Assembly (NCBI GenBank): GCA_016704445.1
Contig: JADJAE010000161.1
Coordinates: 1 to 64,000, forward strand
DNA from: Deltaproteobacteria bacterium
Lineage (GTDB): Bacteria; Myxococcota_A; Polyangia; Polyangiales; Ga0077539
Length of the DNA: 64,000 nucleotides
Direction: 5' to 3'
Of the stretch, positions 1 to 9,097 are shown piece by piece (position 1 is the stretch's first letter; each line of letters starts with the position of its first letter). Position numbers and translations under genes: made by a program. The notes beneath the pieces are model-generated. The model saw nothing but the letters and a program-made list of their open reading frames with translations, was not told where the DNA came from and ran no database searches.

Positions 1-204
1 GGCAGAAGCTGATGGATGATGGTGATGCCAGGCATGACCCCGGAGAACCGCGGGCAGAACCAGCACAGACCTTCGTGTCGTCGTGCAGGCCGCGCAGCGA
101 GTGGGCAGACCGCGGAGGCCCTCCTCGCCGGGCAGCGCTGGGAGCAAGTCACCGCCATGCTCAACCCGCCGCCCGACCCGACCCCCTTCGGAGGAACCCC
201 ATGA
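1..204 (+). CDS. C-terminal end of an unknown protein (partial, frameshifted)
   Basis: The gene enters from outside the window. One frame can be read from base 3 to about 115. A second frame carries the plausible end, with a helical stretch (ALLAGQRWEQVTAML) followed by a proline-rich tail and TGA at 202-204. The stop overlaps the next ATG as ATGA, which suggests translational coupling. No family is recognised. At least one frameshift must be assumed, so the protein cannot be defined from this window. Confidence 0.3.
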
Positions 205-509
205 GCCAGGGACACCAAGACCCCGCCGGTGATCGGGACTTGAGCGCACTACCGCGTCAAAGGCGAGGAGCCCATCGCGCAGAAGGTCCAGGTGGGCATC
301 CTGGAGACCCCGAAGATGCCCTCGGAGCTGCCGTCGCCCTCGAAGATCGACCCCGGTCTCGAGGCTACCAAGATGGCCTCAAGCCCAGCTCGCCAAGAAC
401 GCCATCGCCCCGCCCCGCTGGTTCCGCCAGGATACCGCGCTGGCGCTGCTCTCCCCTCGAGCTCTTCATGGGGCACGTCCTCGCCCGCCGCCTCTGGACC
501 ATCGAGTAG
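201..509 (+). CDS. Hypothetical protein, broken by frameshifts
   Basis: The ATG at 201 overlaps the previous stop. Protein-like sequence is spread over three frames. From about 250 to 375 the frame reads YRVKGEEPIAQKVQVGILET and continues with Lys/Pro-rich sequence. From about 390 to 450 a second frame reads APPRWFRQDTALALL. The last part, ELFMGHVLARRLWTIE, is in a third frame ending at 509. Stitched together this is a protein of about 100 residues with no family I recognise. It sits in the same co-directional set as the VWA and Hsp70-like genes downstream. Sequencing error is the likely cause of the breaks. Confidence 0.3.
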   Translation: MSQGHQDPAGDRDLSALPRQRRGAHRAEGPGGHPGDPEDALGAAVALEDRPRSRGYQDGLKPSSPRTPSPRPAGSARIPRWRCSPLELFMGHVLARRLWTIE

Positions 510-523
510 ACCAAACACCGCCA

Positions 524-923
524 TGGCACGCCCGCTCCGCGTCTCCGTCCGCTGCCCACGCCAAGCCCGAGGACCTCTGCTCCCTCCTCCGGGCGTGCGC
601 TACTGCCTCTGCTACGCCGACCAGCACCGCGAGGCCGTCGGGCAGGTGAGCGTCCAGCACGGGCAATTCTCTGGTCGGTGCTCGTCGGCGGCCGCCCCGG
701 GCCTCTACTCCTACGTGGCCGTCGTGCGGCAGGGCACCCTGCTCGCCCCGGTCGAGCTGCAGGACGAGGCCTCCTGTCCGGAGAAGTCGTCGAGAACGGC
801 CGCGCGGTCTACGGTCGTCCGCGGCCCGCGCGACCAGCGCCTGGAGATCGGCCCTCCTCCCTCATCGAAGCCGCCGTGGAAAACCGCGAGTACGTCGATG
901 CCGCCGTCGTCACCTCCCACTGA
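524..923 (+). CDS. Hypothetical protein, broken by frameshifts
   Basis: It starts at the ATG reading MARPLRVSVRC. Coherent segments follow in different frames: YCLCYADQHREAVGQVSVQH at about 600-660, LYSYVAVVRQGTLLAPVELQ at about 700-770, VVENGRAVYG at about 788-818, and the C-terminus SLIEAAVENREYVDAAVVTS with TGA at 921-923. The stitched product is about 130 residues. It has no signal peptide and no recognised domain. The next gene starts 7 bases downstream, so the two are probably co-transcribed. Frame changes occur roughly every 100 bases. Confidence 0.35.
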
Positions 924-930
924 CGCCCGG

Positions 931-2397
931 GTGCGCCCCGCCCGCCCTCCTCGCCGCCCTCCTCACCCTGGGCCGCGTGCAACCGTCCCGCTCGCCCTCC
1001 CGCCTCCCGCGCCCGCGCCCGCTGCGCCCTCCCCCGTCGCCCCCGCGCCACCCCCGCGGCGCCACCCGGCCGGGGCGCCCAGGTCTTCGTCGACGTCTCG
1101 AGAGCATCCGGGGCTTCACTCCACCCGCTCCACGGCCCTGCAGACCCTCCACGCCCAGGTCATCGAGGCCTCCCTCTCGGCGCTCCAGCTCAACAACCCC
1201 TTCCAGCGCTGCGCCGTCGACACCGCCGTCCACTGCGAGGCCCCGCAGCTCACCGCCCAGCAGGCCCGGCTCCCCGCGACTTACCGCGGCGGGTATTCGG
1301 CGCTGCACCTCGCGCTCCGTAAGCCGCCCGCCCCCCGAGGCCCGACCTCAGCAGCCCGACCCCTGGACCCCTACAACGTCACCGTGCTGGTGACCGACGG
1401 CTTCAGAGCACCAGCACGCCCTTCCAGCCCGGGGCGAGCGGCGACGTGGCGTGCACCGCGGGCGCCGACCCGAGCTGCCTCGCGCCCTGCTCCGCCAGCG
1501 CGTCGAGGAGGGCTACGGCCTCTGGGTGGGGCGTCTCATCCTGCCCTTCGACGGCCGCTATTTCGCCGAGCGAAGGCTCGACCCTCCCATGTGGTCGCGC
1601 ATCACCCAGCACGTCGCCGCCCTCAACACCGACCCCGAGTGGAACGGCGTGCGCTTCTCCGCAAGCTCCCCCGCCATGAACGGCGAGTCCGGCGCCTTCC
1701 GCTGGCAGGGCGCGCGCCCGCTTCTGCTCTTCGTGCTCACTCCGCGACATCCGCGGGGGCGGAGCTCGTGGGCGAGATGGCGTCGCCTCTCCGTCGAGCG
1801 CATCACGCTGCGCCAGTCACCCGGCGACATCGATTTCAGCGAGTGGTCGCCCTTCGAGGGGCTCACCGCGCGCGTGCTCAACGCGGTCCGCAACGAGAGC
1901 GGCGGCGCCGCCGACAGCGTCATCGTCGACCGCCCGGTGCGCCAGGGCGAGACCTTCGTCATCCCCGCTCGCTGCGACGTCCACGGCCAGGCGCGCATCC
2001 GCCTGGACGGCGTGATCCAGTTCGGCCCGATGCCCCCGCCGCCCATCGCGACGGTCTCGCTCACCTGGCAGTCGCCCACCCCCCTCGACGGCTTCTTCCT
2101 CATGCCCCGCGAGGCCATGCGCACCCTGCCCGGACCCTTCACGGTGCGCACCGGCATCGACTGCCGGCAGCTCCCTCCCGGCACCCGCGACTACAACTTC
2201 GGGCTCTATGGTCGATGGACCGTCAACCCCGCCGCCCTGGCCGCCGAGTGGTTCACCACCGGCAGCGCGGAGACCTCCTGATGACAGCCCCGAGAAGGTC
2301 TTCGGCCTCGCCGACCCTGGCGCGCACGGTCATCGCCGCGGGCGTCAACCGACAGGGTTACCTCGACCGCGTGACGCTCCGGGTCACCCGGCAGTAG
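931..2397 (+). CDS. Von Willebrand factor A (VWA) domain lipoprotein, frameshifted
   Basis: The likely start is the GTG at 931. After correcting one frame the N-terminus reads LLAALLTL followed by Cys, like a lipoprotein signal. Near 1090 the text reads VFVDVS and, with one G restored, VFVDVSESIRGF. This is the DxSxS metal-ion-dependent adhesion motif of VWA domains. The matching strand VTVLVTDGF, with the third MIDAS Asp, is at about 1378-1405. The long readable tail from about 1500 to 2278 is beta-rich and unassigned. A stop at 2279-2281 is probably frame-induced, because TVIAAGVNRQGYLDRVTLRV continues to 2397. The Hsp70-like gene follows after 17 bases. VWA-Hsp70 pairing suggests a chaperone-linked complex (inference). 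Confidence 0.6.
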   Translation: MRPARPPRRPPHPGPRATVPLALPPPAPAPAAPSPVAPAPPPRRHPAGAPRSSSTSREHPGLHSTRSTALQTLHAQVIEASLSALQLNNPFQRCAVDTAVHCEAPQLTAQQARLPATYRGGYSALHLALRKPPAPRGPTSAARPLDPYNVTVLVTDGFRAPARPSSPGRAATWRAPRAPTRAASRPAPPARRGGLRPLGGASHPALRRPLFRRAKARPSHVVAHHPARRRPQHRPRVERRALLRKLPRHERRVRRLPLAGRAPASALRAHSATSAGAELVGEMASPLRRAHHAAPVTRRHRFQRVVALRGAHRARAQRGPQRERRRRRQRHRRPPGAPGRDLRHPRSLRRPRPGAHPPGRRDPVRPDAPAAHRDGLAHLAVAHPPRRLLPHAPRGHAHPARTLHGAHRHRLPAAPSRHPRLQLRALWSMDRQPRRPGRRVVHHRQRGDLLMTAPRRSSASPTLARTVIAAGVNRQGYLDRVTLRVTRQ

Positions 2398-2414
2398 GCC
2401 CCCGGTAGTCTCCA

Positions 2415-4068
2415 GTGGCGGTCTACGGCATCGACCTCGGAACCACCTTCTGCTCTGTCGCTTATGTCGAGCGTGGTCAGCCCCGGCTGGTCACCCTCGA
2501 AGGCGGCGGCCCCACCCTCGCCTCGCTGGTGCTGCTCACCTCCCGAGGCGGCCCCCGCGCGGTGGTCGGATCGCGCGCCCCCTCCGCCTACCGGGAGCTC
2601 GTCGGAGAGGCCGAGCGAGCGCCCGGCGACGTGGTGCTGGTGCGCGGATCGAAGAACCACATGGGCGTCAAGCTCGGTCTACGCTGGGCCCCATGGCGCC
2701 TCGGCGAGCGCGATCTCTAGCCACGGACATCGCGGCGGTGATCCTCCGCGCGCTCGCGGAGATGATCCGCGCCCGCCCCGCGCTGCCGCCCCTCGACGGG
2801 GTGGTGGTGTCGCACCCGCAGCGCTTCCGCAACCGCGAGAAGCTCGCCACGGGCCAGGCCGCGAAGATGGCCGGGCTCCCGCTGTGGGGAATGATCACCG
2901 AGCCCGACGCCGCGGGCTGGGCCTATGGACTCCAGTCGAGGGCTATCGGCGCTCAAGGGACATCGCAGACCTTCATGGTCTTCGACTTCGGCGGCGGAAC
3001 CCTCGACGTCACCCCTGCTCCGCCGCGAAGGCGGACCAGGCGGCGCAGCTCCACGCGATCGACTCCTACGGCGTGCAGCTTCGGCGGGCTCGCCATCGAC
3101 CAGCGCATCCGGGACTCGCTCGTCACCCAGTACGCCGAGCGCCTCCGGACCATGCGTTCAGCCTCGCGGCGGTGAACGAGTCCACCCGCGAGCGCCTGCT
3201 CGAGCTGGCCGAGTGGTTCAAGATCTCGCTCAACACCGACGCCGGAACCGACCCCTCGCCGCTCTCCCGCTCGCGCCGCCGGAAGTTCACCCCGGTCTTC
3301 GATCAGGACACCGAAGGCGAGGAGGTCACCCTCGAGCTCTCCCTCGCCGAGCTCTCCCGCTCCATCGGCGGCGAGCTCGACCGCGCGATGGCCTGCGCCG
3401 AGGAGGCCCTCCGCCGGGCCTCGCTGGACTGGAGCTCCCTCGACGAGGTGTTGCTTACGGGCGGCTCGTCGCTGCTCTGGCCCCCTCCAACAACGGATGC
3501 GCGAGCGCTGCCCAAGGGTGCGTATCCACGACGATCCTGGTCACCCGCTGAACCCGTTGACCATCGTCGCGTCGGGGGCGGCCATCCACGGCGCGGCCCT
3601 GGCGGAGGGCGGCGCCCGGGTGGGGGTCGCGCTGAGCGGCGTGGTGCCCGACACCTTCTCGGTGCGCGCCTGGGAGCCCTCCCCGGAGTCCCCTGACGGC
3701 CGTCGGGCGGTGCTGATCCCGCTGGTGCCGGCTGGGACGGCGACCCCCTTCGTGGGGCGACGGACGTTCAGCGTTCGCGGAGGGTCGAGCGTGCTGCCGG
3801 TGGAGGTCTTCGAGGGCCGCAGCGAGCGCGAGGCGACGAGGGTGGGCGAGTACCGGATGACCTTCCCCCAGCCGATGCCCGACGGCGCTCGCGCGGAGGT
3901 GCGGCTCGACGTGCGCTCCAACGGGTGCTGGTGCTCTCCGTGGTCGACGCCGCCACCGGGACCATCCAGGAGGCCCGTCTCGACGACGCGCCGGGTCTCT
4001 ACTCCGACGAGGTGCTGGCCGCCCGCGCCTCGTGGCTCCAATCCCTCCGAGTCGACTGGAACGGCTGA
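2415..4068 (+). CDS. Hsp70/DnaK-like ATPase, frameshifted
   Basis: It starts at GTG 2415 with the phosphate-1 motif GIDLGTTFCSVAY. Later segments, each in its own frame, carry the other actin-fold signatures: VVVSHPQRFRNREKLATGQA (about 2800-2870), phosphate-2 FMVFDFGGGTLDVT (about 2974-3015), and the adenosine motif LLTGGSS (about 3453-3473). The stitched protein is about 550 residues. Its C-terminal half, from about 3540, is beta-rich (FSVRGGSSVLPVEVFEG) and unlike the substrate-binding domain of housekeeping DnaK. This is therefore a divergent Hsp70, not the general chaperone, and no dnaJ or grpE is nearby. At least four frameshifts break it. The partner is probably the VWA protein upstream. 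Confidence 0.7.
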
Positions 4069-4091
4069 ACCCACTTCCCAGGAGCACCGTC

Positions 4092-4924
4092 ATGCCTGAA
4101 TTCCCCGAGGTCCATCGTCAGGTCGTCTGGCTTCGAGAGCGCGTCACGGGTGGGGTCATCGAAGACCACGGCCACTTCGGCGGGCACTTCCCCGAGATGA
4201 AGGCCGATCCCGACCGCAAGACGAAGCTCGACGAGTTCTTCCGCGGCGCGACGCTCTCCTCGGTCACCCAGCGGGGCAAGCACATCGTGATGGCCTCTCC
4301 ACCGGGACGGTCACCTCGCACCTGATGCACGCAGGGCGCTGGACGATGTCCGATGAGCCCTATGTCTCCAACTATCGACACCACCTATCGCCGCCAGACA
4401 AGAAGGCCAGCTCGTTCTGGCTCGTGGCCCGTGGGCGGCGGCTGGAGTTCAACGAGCCAGAGCGACGGGGCAAGGTGCACGCCTTCCCAGGGATCACCAG
4501 CGCCCAGTGCGAGGAGCCGAAGCCCTCGGCCCCGACGTGCTCATCACCCAAGAGTCCGACCCGCCTACCGACAGGCGTGGACGGTGGACTCGCTACGAAG
4601 ATCCCTCTCGGGTCTCGAAAGGCCGTGAAGGAGATCCTGCTCGACCAGGGTCAGCAGGCGGGCATCGGCAACATGTACGCGTGCGAGGCCCTCTACCGGG
4701 CGAAGATCGCCCCCAACCGGGCGGCCAACGCGGTGACCTCCACGGAGGCGGCGGTGCTGCACGGCGCGGTGGTCGACCTGATGGCTGCGGTGATCGCCAG
4801 CGACCTGGACTACACCGACGTGATGAAGGTCTATCGGAAGGAGACCGACCCGGCGGGGCGCGCGGTGCAGGTCATCAAGATCGGCGGGCGGGACACGTAC
4901 TGGGTGCCCGAGGAGCAGCGCTAG
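4092..4924 (+). CDS. Fpg/Nei-family DNA glycosylase lacking the zinc finger cysteines, frameshifted
   Basis: The start MPEFPEV gives the family's N-terminal catalytic Pro-Glu after Met removal. Family strands follow (QRGKHIVM, HLMHAGRW). The helix-two-turn-helix reads QQAGIGNMYACEALYRAKI at about 4651-4707, as in formamidopyrimidine-DNA glycosylase and endonuclease VIII. The C-terminus keeps the finger shape (VIKIGGRDTYWVPEEQ) but has none of the four zinc cysteines, so it is a zincless-finger type. Expected role: excision of oxidised bases with AP lyase activity. About four frameshifts lie at 4295-4320, 4515, 4560 and 4620; the last three together restore the frame. The stop shares the palindrome CTAG with the convergent gene's stop. 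Confidence 0.75.
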
Positions 4925-6544
4925 CGGGTGAAGCTCAGCGTCATGCGCTGACGGCTCGGCGTGAAGGTGTTGTCGGTCTCCCCGTCGGCGACGCGGTTGG
5001 CGTCATGCCCACGCTCCCAGGGGAGGTCGACGCGCATCGAGCCGAGGATGTCGGCGTACGAGCGGAAGCGGCCGTCGAGGAAGGCCACCGCGAAGCGCCC
5101 GGCGGAGAGCCCGGAGCCCTCCAGGTAGACCGGGAGACCATTGGTGACGGTGTCCAGGTTGGTGGTGCCGCCGGGGTGCATATCGAAGTACGCGTTGTAG
5201 TAGTTGAACGACACGCACGAGTTCACCATCAGGATCTGATAGCGATTGGGGAAGCTCGCGGCGGTGTAGTTGCGCGAGTCGAGCGGGCCCGACCCGAGGT
5301 GCGAGTGCCCCGTGTACTGGAAGACGTCGACCTCGCGGAAGGCCTGCCTGGTAGCGCTGCACCGCGCCGGAGCCGGAGCCCTCCTCGTCGCCGTAGAACA
5401 CGCGGACCTCGGCGGTGCCGGTGCGAGCGGCGCCGTTGATGGACACGCTCACCGGCGCGGCGAAGGTGATGGTCTTGTCGCGCCACTGACGAATCACCGC
5501 CAGGCGGAAGGCGTCGCGCATCGCGAACGGCACCTGCGTGGGGTAGTTGGTCTTGTCGACGATCCACTCGGCGACCTGGAGGGGCGTGACGTTGCTGATC
5601 GTCGCGCCGCCGAAGGAGACCGTGGTGAGGTCGGTGCCCGGCGCCGAGGCCCGCAGCTCAGGCCGCGCCTGGAGCACCGCGCGAACGTACTGGAAGAGGT
5701 TGCGCGCGCCGTAGTCGTTGGCGTCGTCGTGCTTGTCTTCACCGAAGTACGCCCCGATCACCAGCCGGCCGTCGTCCCAGATGCGGTGGTAGTCGGGGTA
5801 CTTCGTCTCGGTGCGGGAGATCGCCGTGAGCTTGATGGTGATGGGGGTGAACCAGCGGGTGCTCTCGCCGACGGTGATCTCGCGGTCGCCGTTACGGAGC
5901 CGCCGCCGCTCCGCCGCGAGCCGGGTGACCTCGGCGTTGATGAGCGACTGACAGGCGCTCAGGTGCGGCTCGAAGTTGTACCAGATGCCCGATGCGCCCC
6001 AGTCCTGGTGCTCGCTCTGGCACTGCTCGACGAGCTCGCTCGCGTGGGAGCTGTAGTCGCCGAAGAGCGAGCTGGTCGACCAGGCGCGCCGCGACTTGTG
6101 GCGCAGGTTGACCACCGCGCGATCGCGGTAGGTGAAGCGCACTCGCTGCATCTGCGACACCCGGGTCTCGGGGTGCGCCGGGTCGATCACGTCGACGGTG
6201 TCGCGCACGAAGGTGCTGACGTCGATGAAGCTCGTCGCCGTGGGCGAGTCGAGCCGGTTGGCGAGCCCGATGTCCTGGGCCTTCATCGCGCCGAAGAGGG
6301 GGCGGAGCTGCTGCACCGCCGCGCGCTGGATCTCCGCGTCGCTCGCGCCCACCCGCACCAGCACGTAGCTCTGCACCGTCGCGTTGCGGCCCACGGCGTT
6401 GGCGCCGGTGAGCTCGCTCACCGTGAGGTCGGTCGGCGACTCGCTGTCGTCGCCCTCCAGAAGGGCCTCGTCCGTGGCGCACCCGGTGAGCACCAGCGCC
6501 GCGCAAGACACCCCGTAGCCGAATCGCTTCAGTCGAGCTCCCAT
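4921..6544 (-). CDS. Secreted lipoprotein with caspase/gingipain-like His-Cys pair (frameshifted)
   Basis: It starts at ATG 6544 with a lipoprotein signal (ALVLTGC, Cys about residue 22) and an acidic linker. Roughly 400 residues without a recognised domain follow, to about 5350. One base error at about 5345-5352 shifts the frame. The C-terminal part then reads VDVFQYTGHSHLGSG, then ILMVNSCVSFNYYN, and ends at 4921. A His-Ser/Gly turn after a beta strand, followed about 30 residues later by a strand ending in Asn-Ser-Cys, is how clan CD cysteine peptidases (caspases, gingipain, clostripain) arrange their dyad. A secreted peptidase is therefore plausible but unproven. Full length is about 540 residues. 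Confidence 0.55.
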
Positions 6545-6742
6545 GACAGCACCCACCGTTCTCTCGGGCACGCGACCGAAGTGGCCGCTGCTTGCGGCGC
6601 TTTCTAAGGCATGGTGCCGATGTAGGTCAAGCACCGATATCGCCAATGGAGGGGGGTGGCGGGGAGCAGTGCTTCGCCGGTGATCGCGTTGCGCTCTGGG
6701 GTGCGACTCCCGGATACTCGCCCGCGAGGAGCTCGTCCGCCC

Positions 6743-8848
6743 ATGCGCGTCGCCTTTACCCGTCGGTGTATTTTCTCTCTCGCCGCGTTCGGACTGTTGG
6801 GCGGGTGCGCTGAAGAGGCGTTGACCCTGCCCCCCGAGCGCCTCGACGCCGGCGCCGACGCACGGGTGGACGCCGGTCCCGACGCCCGACCGATGCCCGC
6901 CCCGACGCTGGTCGGCGTGCAGCCGGGGCACGGCTCCTTCCTCGGCGGCACCGAGGTCACGCTGCGCGGCTCGAACTTCACCGCAGAGGCCGTCGTGCGC
7001 TTCGGCGGCAACCTCGTGCAGCCCCGCTACACCACCTTCGTCGACCGCAACCGCATCACCGTGCGCACCCCCGCGGGGCGCGCTGGCGAGGTCGACGTCG
7101 AGGTCGAGATCGCCGGCCGCACGGGCACGCTTCCCCGGGGCTACCGCTATGACAGCTTCTACGTCGACCCGCCGCTCGGGCCCACGACGGGCGGAGCGAG
7201 GGTGAGCGTTCACGGCCTCGGCACCCACTTCCGCGACGGCATGCGGGTGACCTTCGACGGCGCGCCCTGCACCGGGCTCATGGTCACCGGACCGGAGCTG
7301 CTCTCCTGCCTCACGCCCGCGCACCCCGACGGTCGCGTCGAGGTCGCCATCGACAACCAGGACGAGCAGCTCTCCATCACCGACGGCTACACCTACGCCG
7401 ACAGCGCCGACAGCGTGGGCGGCGGCCTCTCCGGAGGAACGCTCGCGGGCAGCATCACCGTCACGGTGCTCGATGCGATGTCCGGCGACCCGGTGCCCTC
7501 GGCCTTCGTCTTCCTCAACAACGAGCCCGGCGCCGTGCCGCCGAGCGCAGGCCAGACGAGCGCTCGCGGCCAGGTGACCCTCTCCCCCCCGATGCTCCGC
7601 CCGCCGGTGACGGTGACCGCCTCGGAGCGCTGCCACACCACCACCACGATCCAGTCCTTCGACGCCCGCAACGCGACCATCTACCTGCAGCCGTTGATGA
7701 TCCCCGGCTGCGGCAGCCCTGGGATGCCGATGGGCATGCCGCAGCGCCCGGTCTACCCCGCCACCATCTCGGGCGAGCTGGTCTGGACGGGCTCCAACGA
7801 GTTCGGCCCCAACCCCTGGTCGAACATCCCGGAGCCCCGCGAGGGCTTCCGCCGCGTGGCCTACGTCTGGGTCTCCCGCCCTGACATCTTCACCGCCGAC
7901 CCGGCCGCCGCCGCCCTGGCGCTGCAGCGCGACCAGGTGCTGGAGATCGTCCCCGCCACCGGGGGCGGCCGCGGCTATCCCTTCCAGGTACAGGCTCGCC
8001 CCGCCGCGGTGGCCGTCTACGCGCTGGCGGGTCTGGAGAACGTCGTCCCAGCGGGCTCCATGACCCCGGTGCGCTTCACCCCTTGGGTGATGGGCGTGGC
8101 CCGCAGCGTCCTCGGGGCTCCCCGGGCGACGATCGAGAACGTCATCATCGACATGAACATCCCCCTCGACCACGAGACCCCGCTCGAGGTCGCTCCGCTC
8201 GAGGGCACCGACCCCGACGCCCCCGACCAGTTTCACGCGAGCGCCTTCATCGACCTCGGCGGCGAAGGGGTGATGCCGATGCCCCACGCGACGGTCACCG
8301 GGCTCGACGGCGGCGCCTATCGCCTGTCCGGTCTGCCGGCCTTCAACCGCAACCTCGCCGACGCACGGCTCACCATCCACGCCCGCCTCGCCTCCGGCGC
8401 CGTCACCGGGCCGACGGCCTTCCAGGACACCCCCGCTCCCTGCACCGGCCTCGTGCTCTCGGGCATCACCTCGCCCGACGAGACCGTGCGGGTGCGCGGC
8501 TGGCTGGGCATCCCCCGGATGACCTCCCCCGCCGCGGGCGCGCGGCTCCCGACCGACCGCACCGTGCGCGTGGCCATCGAGGGCTCGTCGCCCGACCTGC
8601 TGCTCTTCACCATGCAATGGCCCGGCAGCTCCTGGCAGCACTTCGCCCCTGGCGCCGAGCGCTCCTTCCAGTACCCCGACCTGTCTTCGTTGATGGGTTT
8701 GAGCGACCTGCCGAGCGGCTCTCCGCTCAACCTCTCCCTGGTCGGCCTCCGCCTCAACGGCTTCGACTTCAACCGATTCACGTACACCACCATCGGGCAG
8801 CAGTACTGGAGCGCCTACGCAGGACGGGGCGCCTACCTGACTCGATAA
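6743..8848 (+). CDS. IPT/TIG-domain lipoprotein
   Basis: I chose ATG 6743 because it is followed by a clean lipoprotein signal (TRRCIFSLAAFGLLGGC, Cys about residue 22). A DAG-rich linker (LDAGADARVDAGPDA) follows. Residues about 50-220 hold two immunoglobulin-like IPT/TIG domains: VGVQPGHGSFLGGTEVTLRG, then VDPPLGPTTGGARVSVHG. Next is a carboxypeptidase-regulatory-like segment (ITVTVLDAMSGDPVPSAFVF), then a long beta-rich C-terminus with no catalytic motif seen. The length is 702 residues. It is probably a cell-surface structural or binding lipoprotein. A GC-rich hairpin lies just past the stop. The 198-base gap to the divergent gene at 6544 must hold both promoters. Confidence 0.75.
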   Translation: MRVAFTRRCIFSLAAFGLLGGCAEEALTLPPERLDAGADARVDAGPDARPMPAPTLVGVQPGHGSFLGGTEVTLRGSNFTAEAVVRFGGNLVQPRYTTFVDRNRITVRTPAGRAGEVDVEVEIAGRTGTLPRGYRYDSFYVDPPLGPTTGGARVSVHGLGTHFRDGMRVTFDGAPCTGLMVTGPELLSCLTPAHPDGRVEVAIDNQDEQLSITDGYTYADSADSVGGGLSGGTLAGSITVTVLDAMSGDPVPSAFVFLNNEPGAVPPSAGQTSARGQVTLSPPMLRPPVTVTASERCHTTTTIQSFDARNATIYLQPLMIPGCGSPGMPMGMPQRPVYPATISGELVWTGSNEFGPNPWSNIPEPREGFRRVAYVWVSRPDIFTADPAAAALALQRDQVLEIVPATGGGRGYPFQVQARPAAVAVYALAGLENVVPAGSMTPVRFTPWVMGVARSVLGAPRATIENVIIDMNIPLDHETPLEVAPLEGTDPDAPDQFHASAFIDLGGEGVMPMPHATVTGLDGGAYRLSGLPAFNRNLADARLTIHARLASGAVTGPTAFQDTPAPCTGLVLSGITSPDETVRVRGWLGIPRMTSPAAGARLPTDRTVRVAIEGSSPDLLLFTMQWPGSSWQHFAPGAERSFQYPDLSSLMGLSDLPSGSPLNLSLVGLRLNGFDFNRFTYTTIGQQYWSAYAGRGAYLTR

Positions 8849-8859
8849 AGAATCGCCTT

Positions 8860-8881
8860 GCCGCCCTCCCCTCCGGGCGGC
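8860..8881 (+). terminator. GC-rich hairpin after the IPT lipoprotein gene
   Basis: A 7-bp perfect stem (GCCGCCC and GGGCGGC) with an 8-base loop starts 12 bases after the stop codon at 8848. It is followed by AGAATTTG, which is not a full U-tract. It is a plausible weak intrinsic terminator for the gene at 6743-8848. Confidence 0.4.
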
Positions 8882-9057
8882 AGAATTTGCTCCGCGGCCG
8901 CAAACCGGGCCGCTGGAAGGAGGGGGCTCATCCAGTGACCGATCCCCCATCTATTGGGCACCCGCGGCGTCGGCTTGGACGCTGACGACAACACTGTCTC
9001 TTCGCCCTCGCCGTGCGAGGGAGAGCGGACGCGGGTGCATCGCCTGATCTGCGTTCC

Positions 9058-9081
9058 GCCACGCCTCGGAGGAGGCGTGGC
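9058..9081 (+). promoter_or_regulatory. 10-bp leader hairpin just before the AhpD-like gene
   Basis: GCCACGCCTC at 9058-9067 pairs perfectly with GAGGCGTGGC at 9072-9081 around a 4-base loop. The ribosome binding site AAAGGAG follows at once (9083-9089), ahead of ATG 9098. The position suggests an attenuator, an mRNA-stabilising 5' hairpin or a processing site. The rest of the 249-base gap 8849-9097 holds the terminator-like hairpin and nothing else I can identify. Confidence 0.45.
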
Positions 9082-9097
9082 CAAAGGAGAACGTTTT

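Noticed and set aside
2281..2397. A separate 38-codon gene
   Set aside because: The text continues the VWA lipoprotein's style, and the ATG arises at a likely frame break. The VWA gene probably runs through to 2397.
5003..8950. A 1315-codon open frame on the reverse strand
   Set aside because: Only its last part, from about 6544, is the real lipoprotein gene. The rest is antisense to the IPT lipoprotein gene, whose signal peptide and domains are clear. Codon use in the antisense part is unlike a protein.
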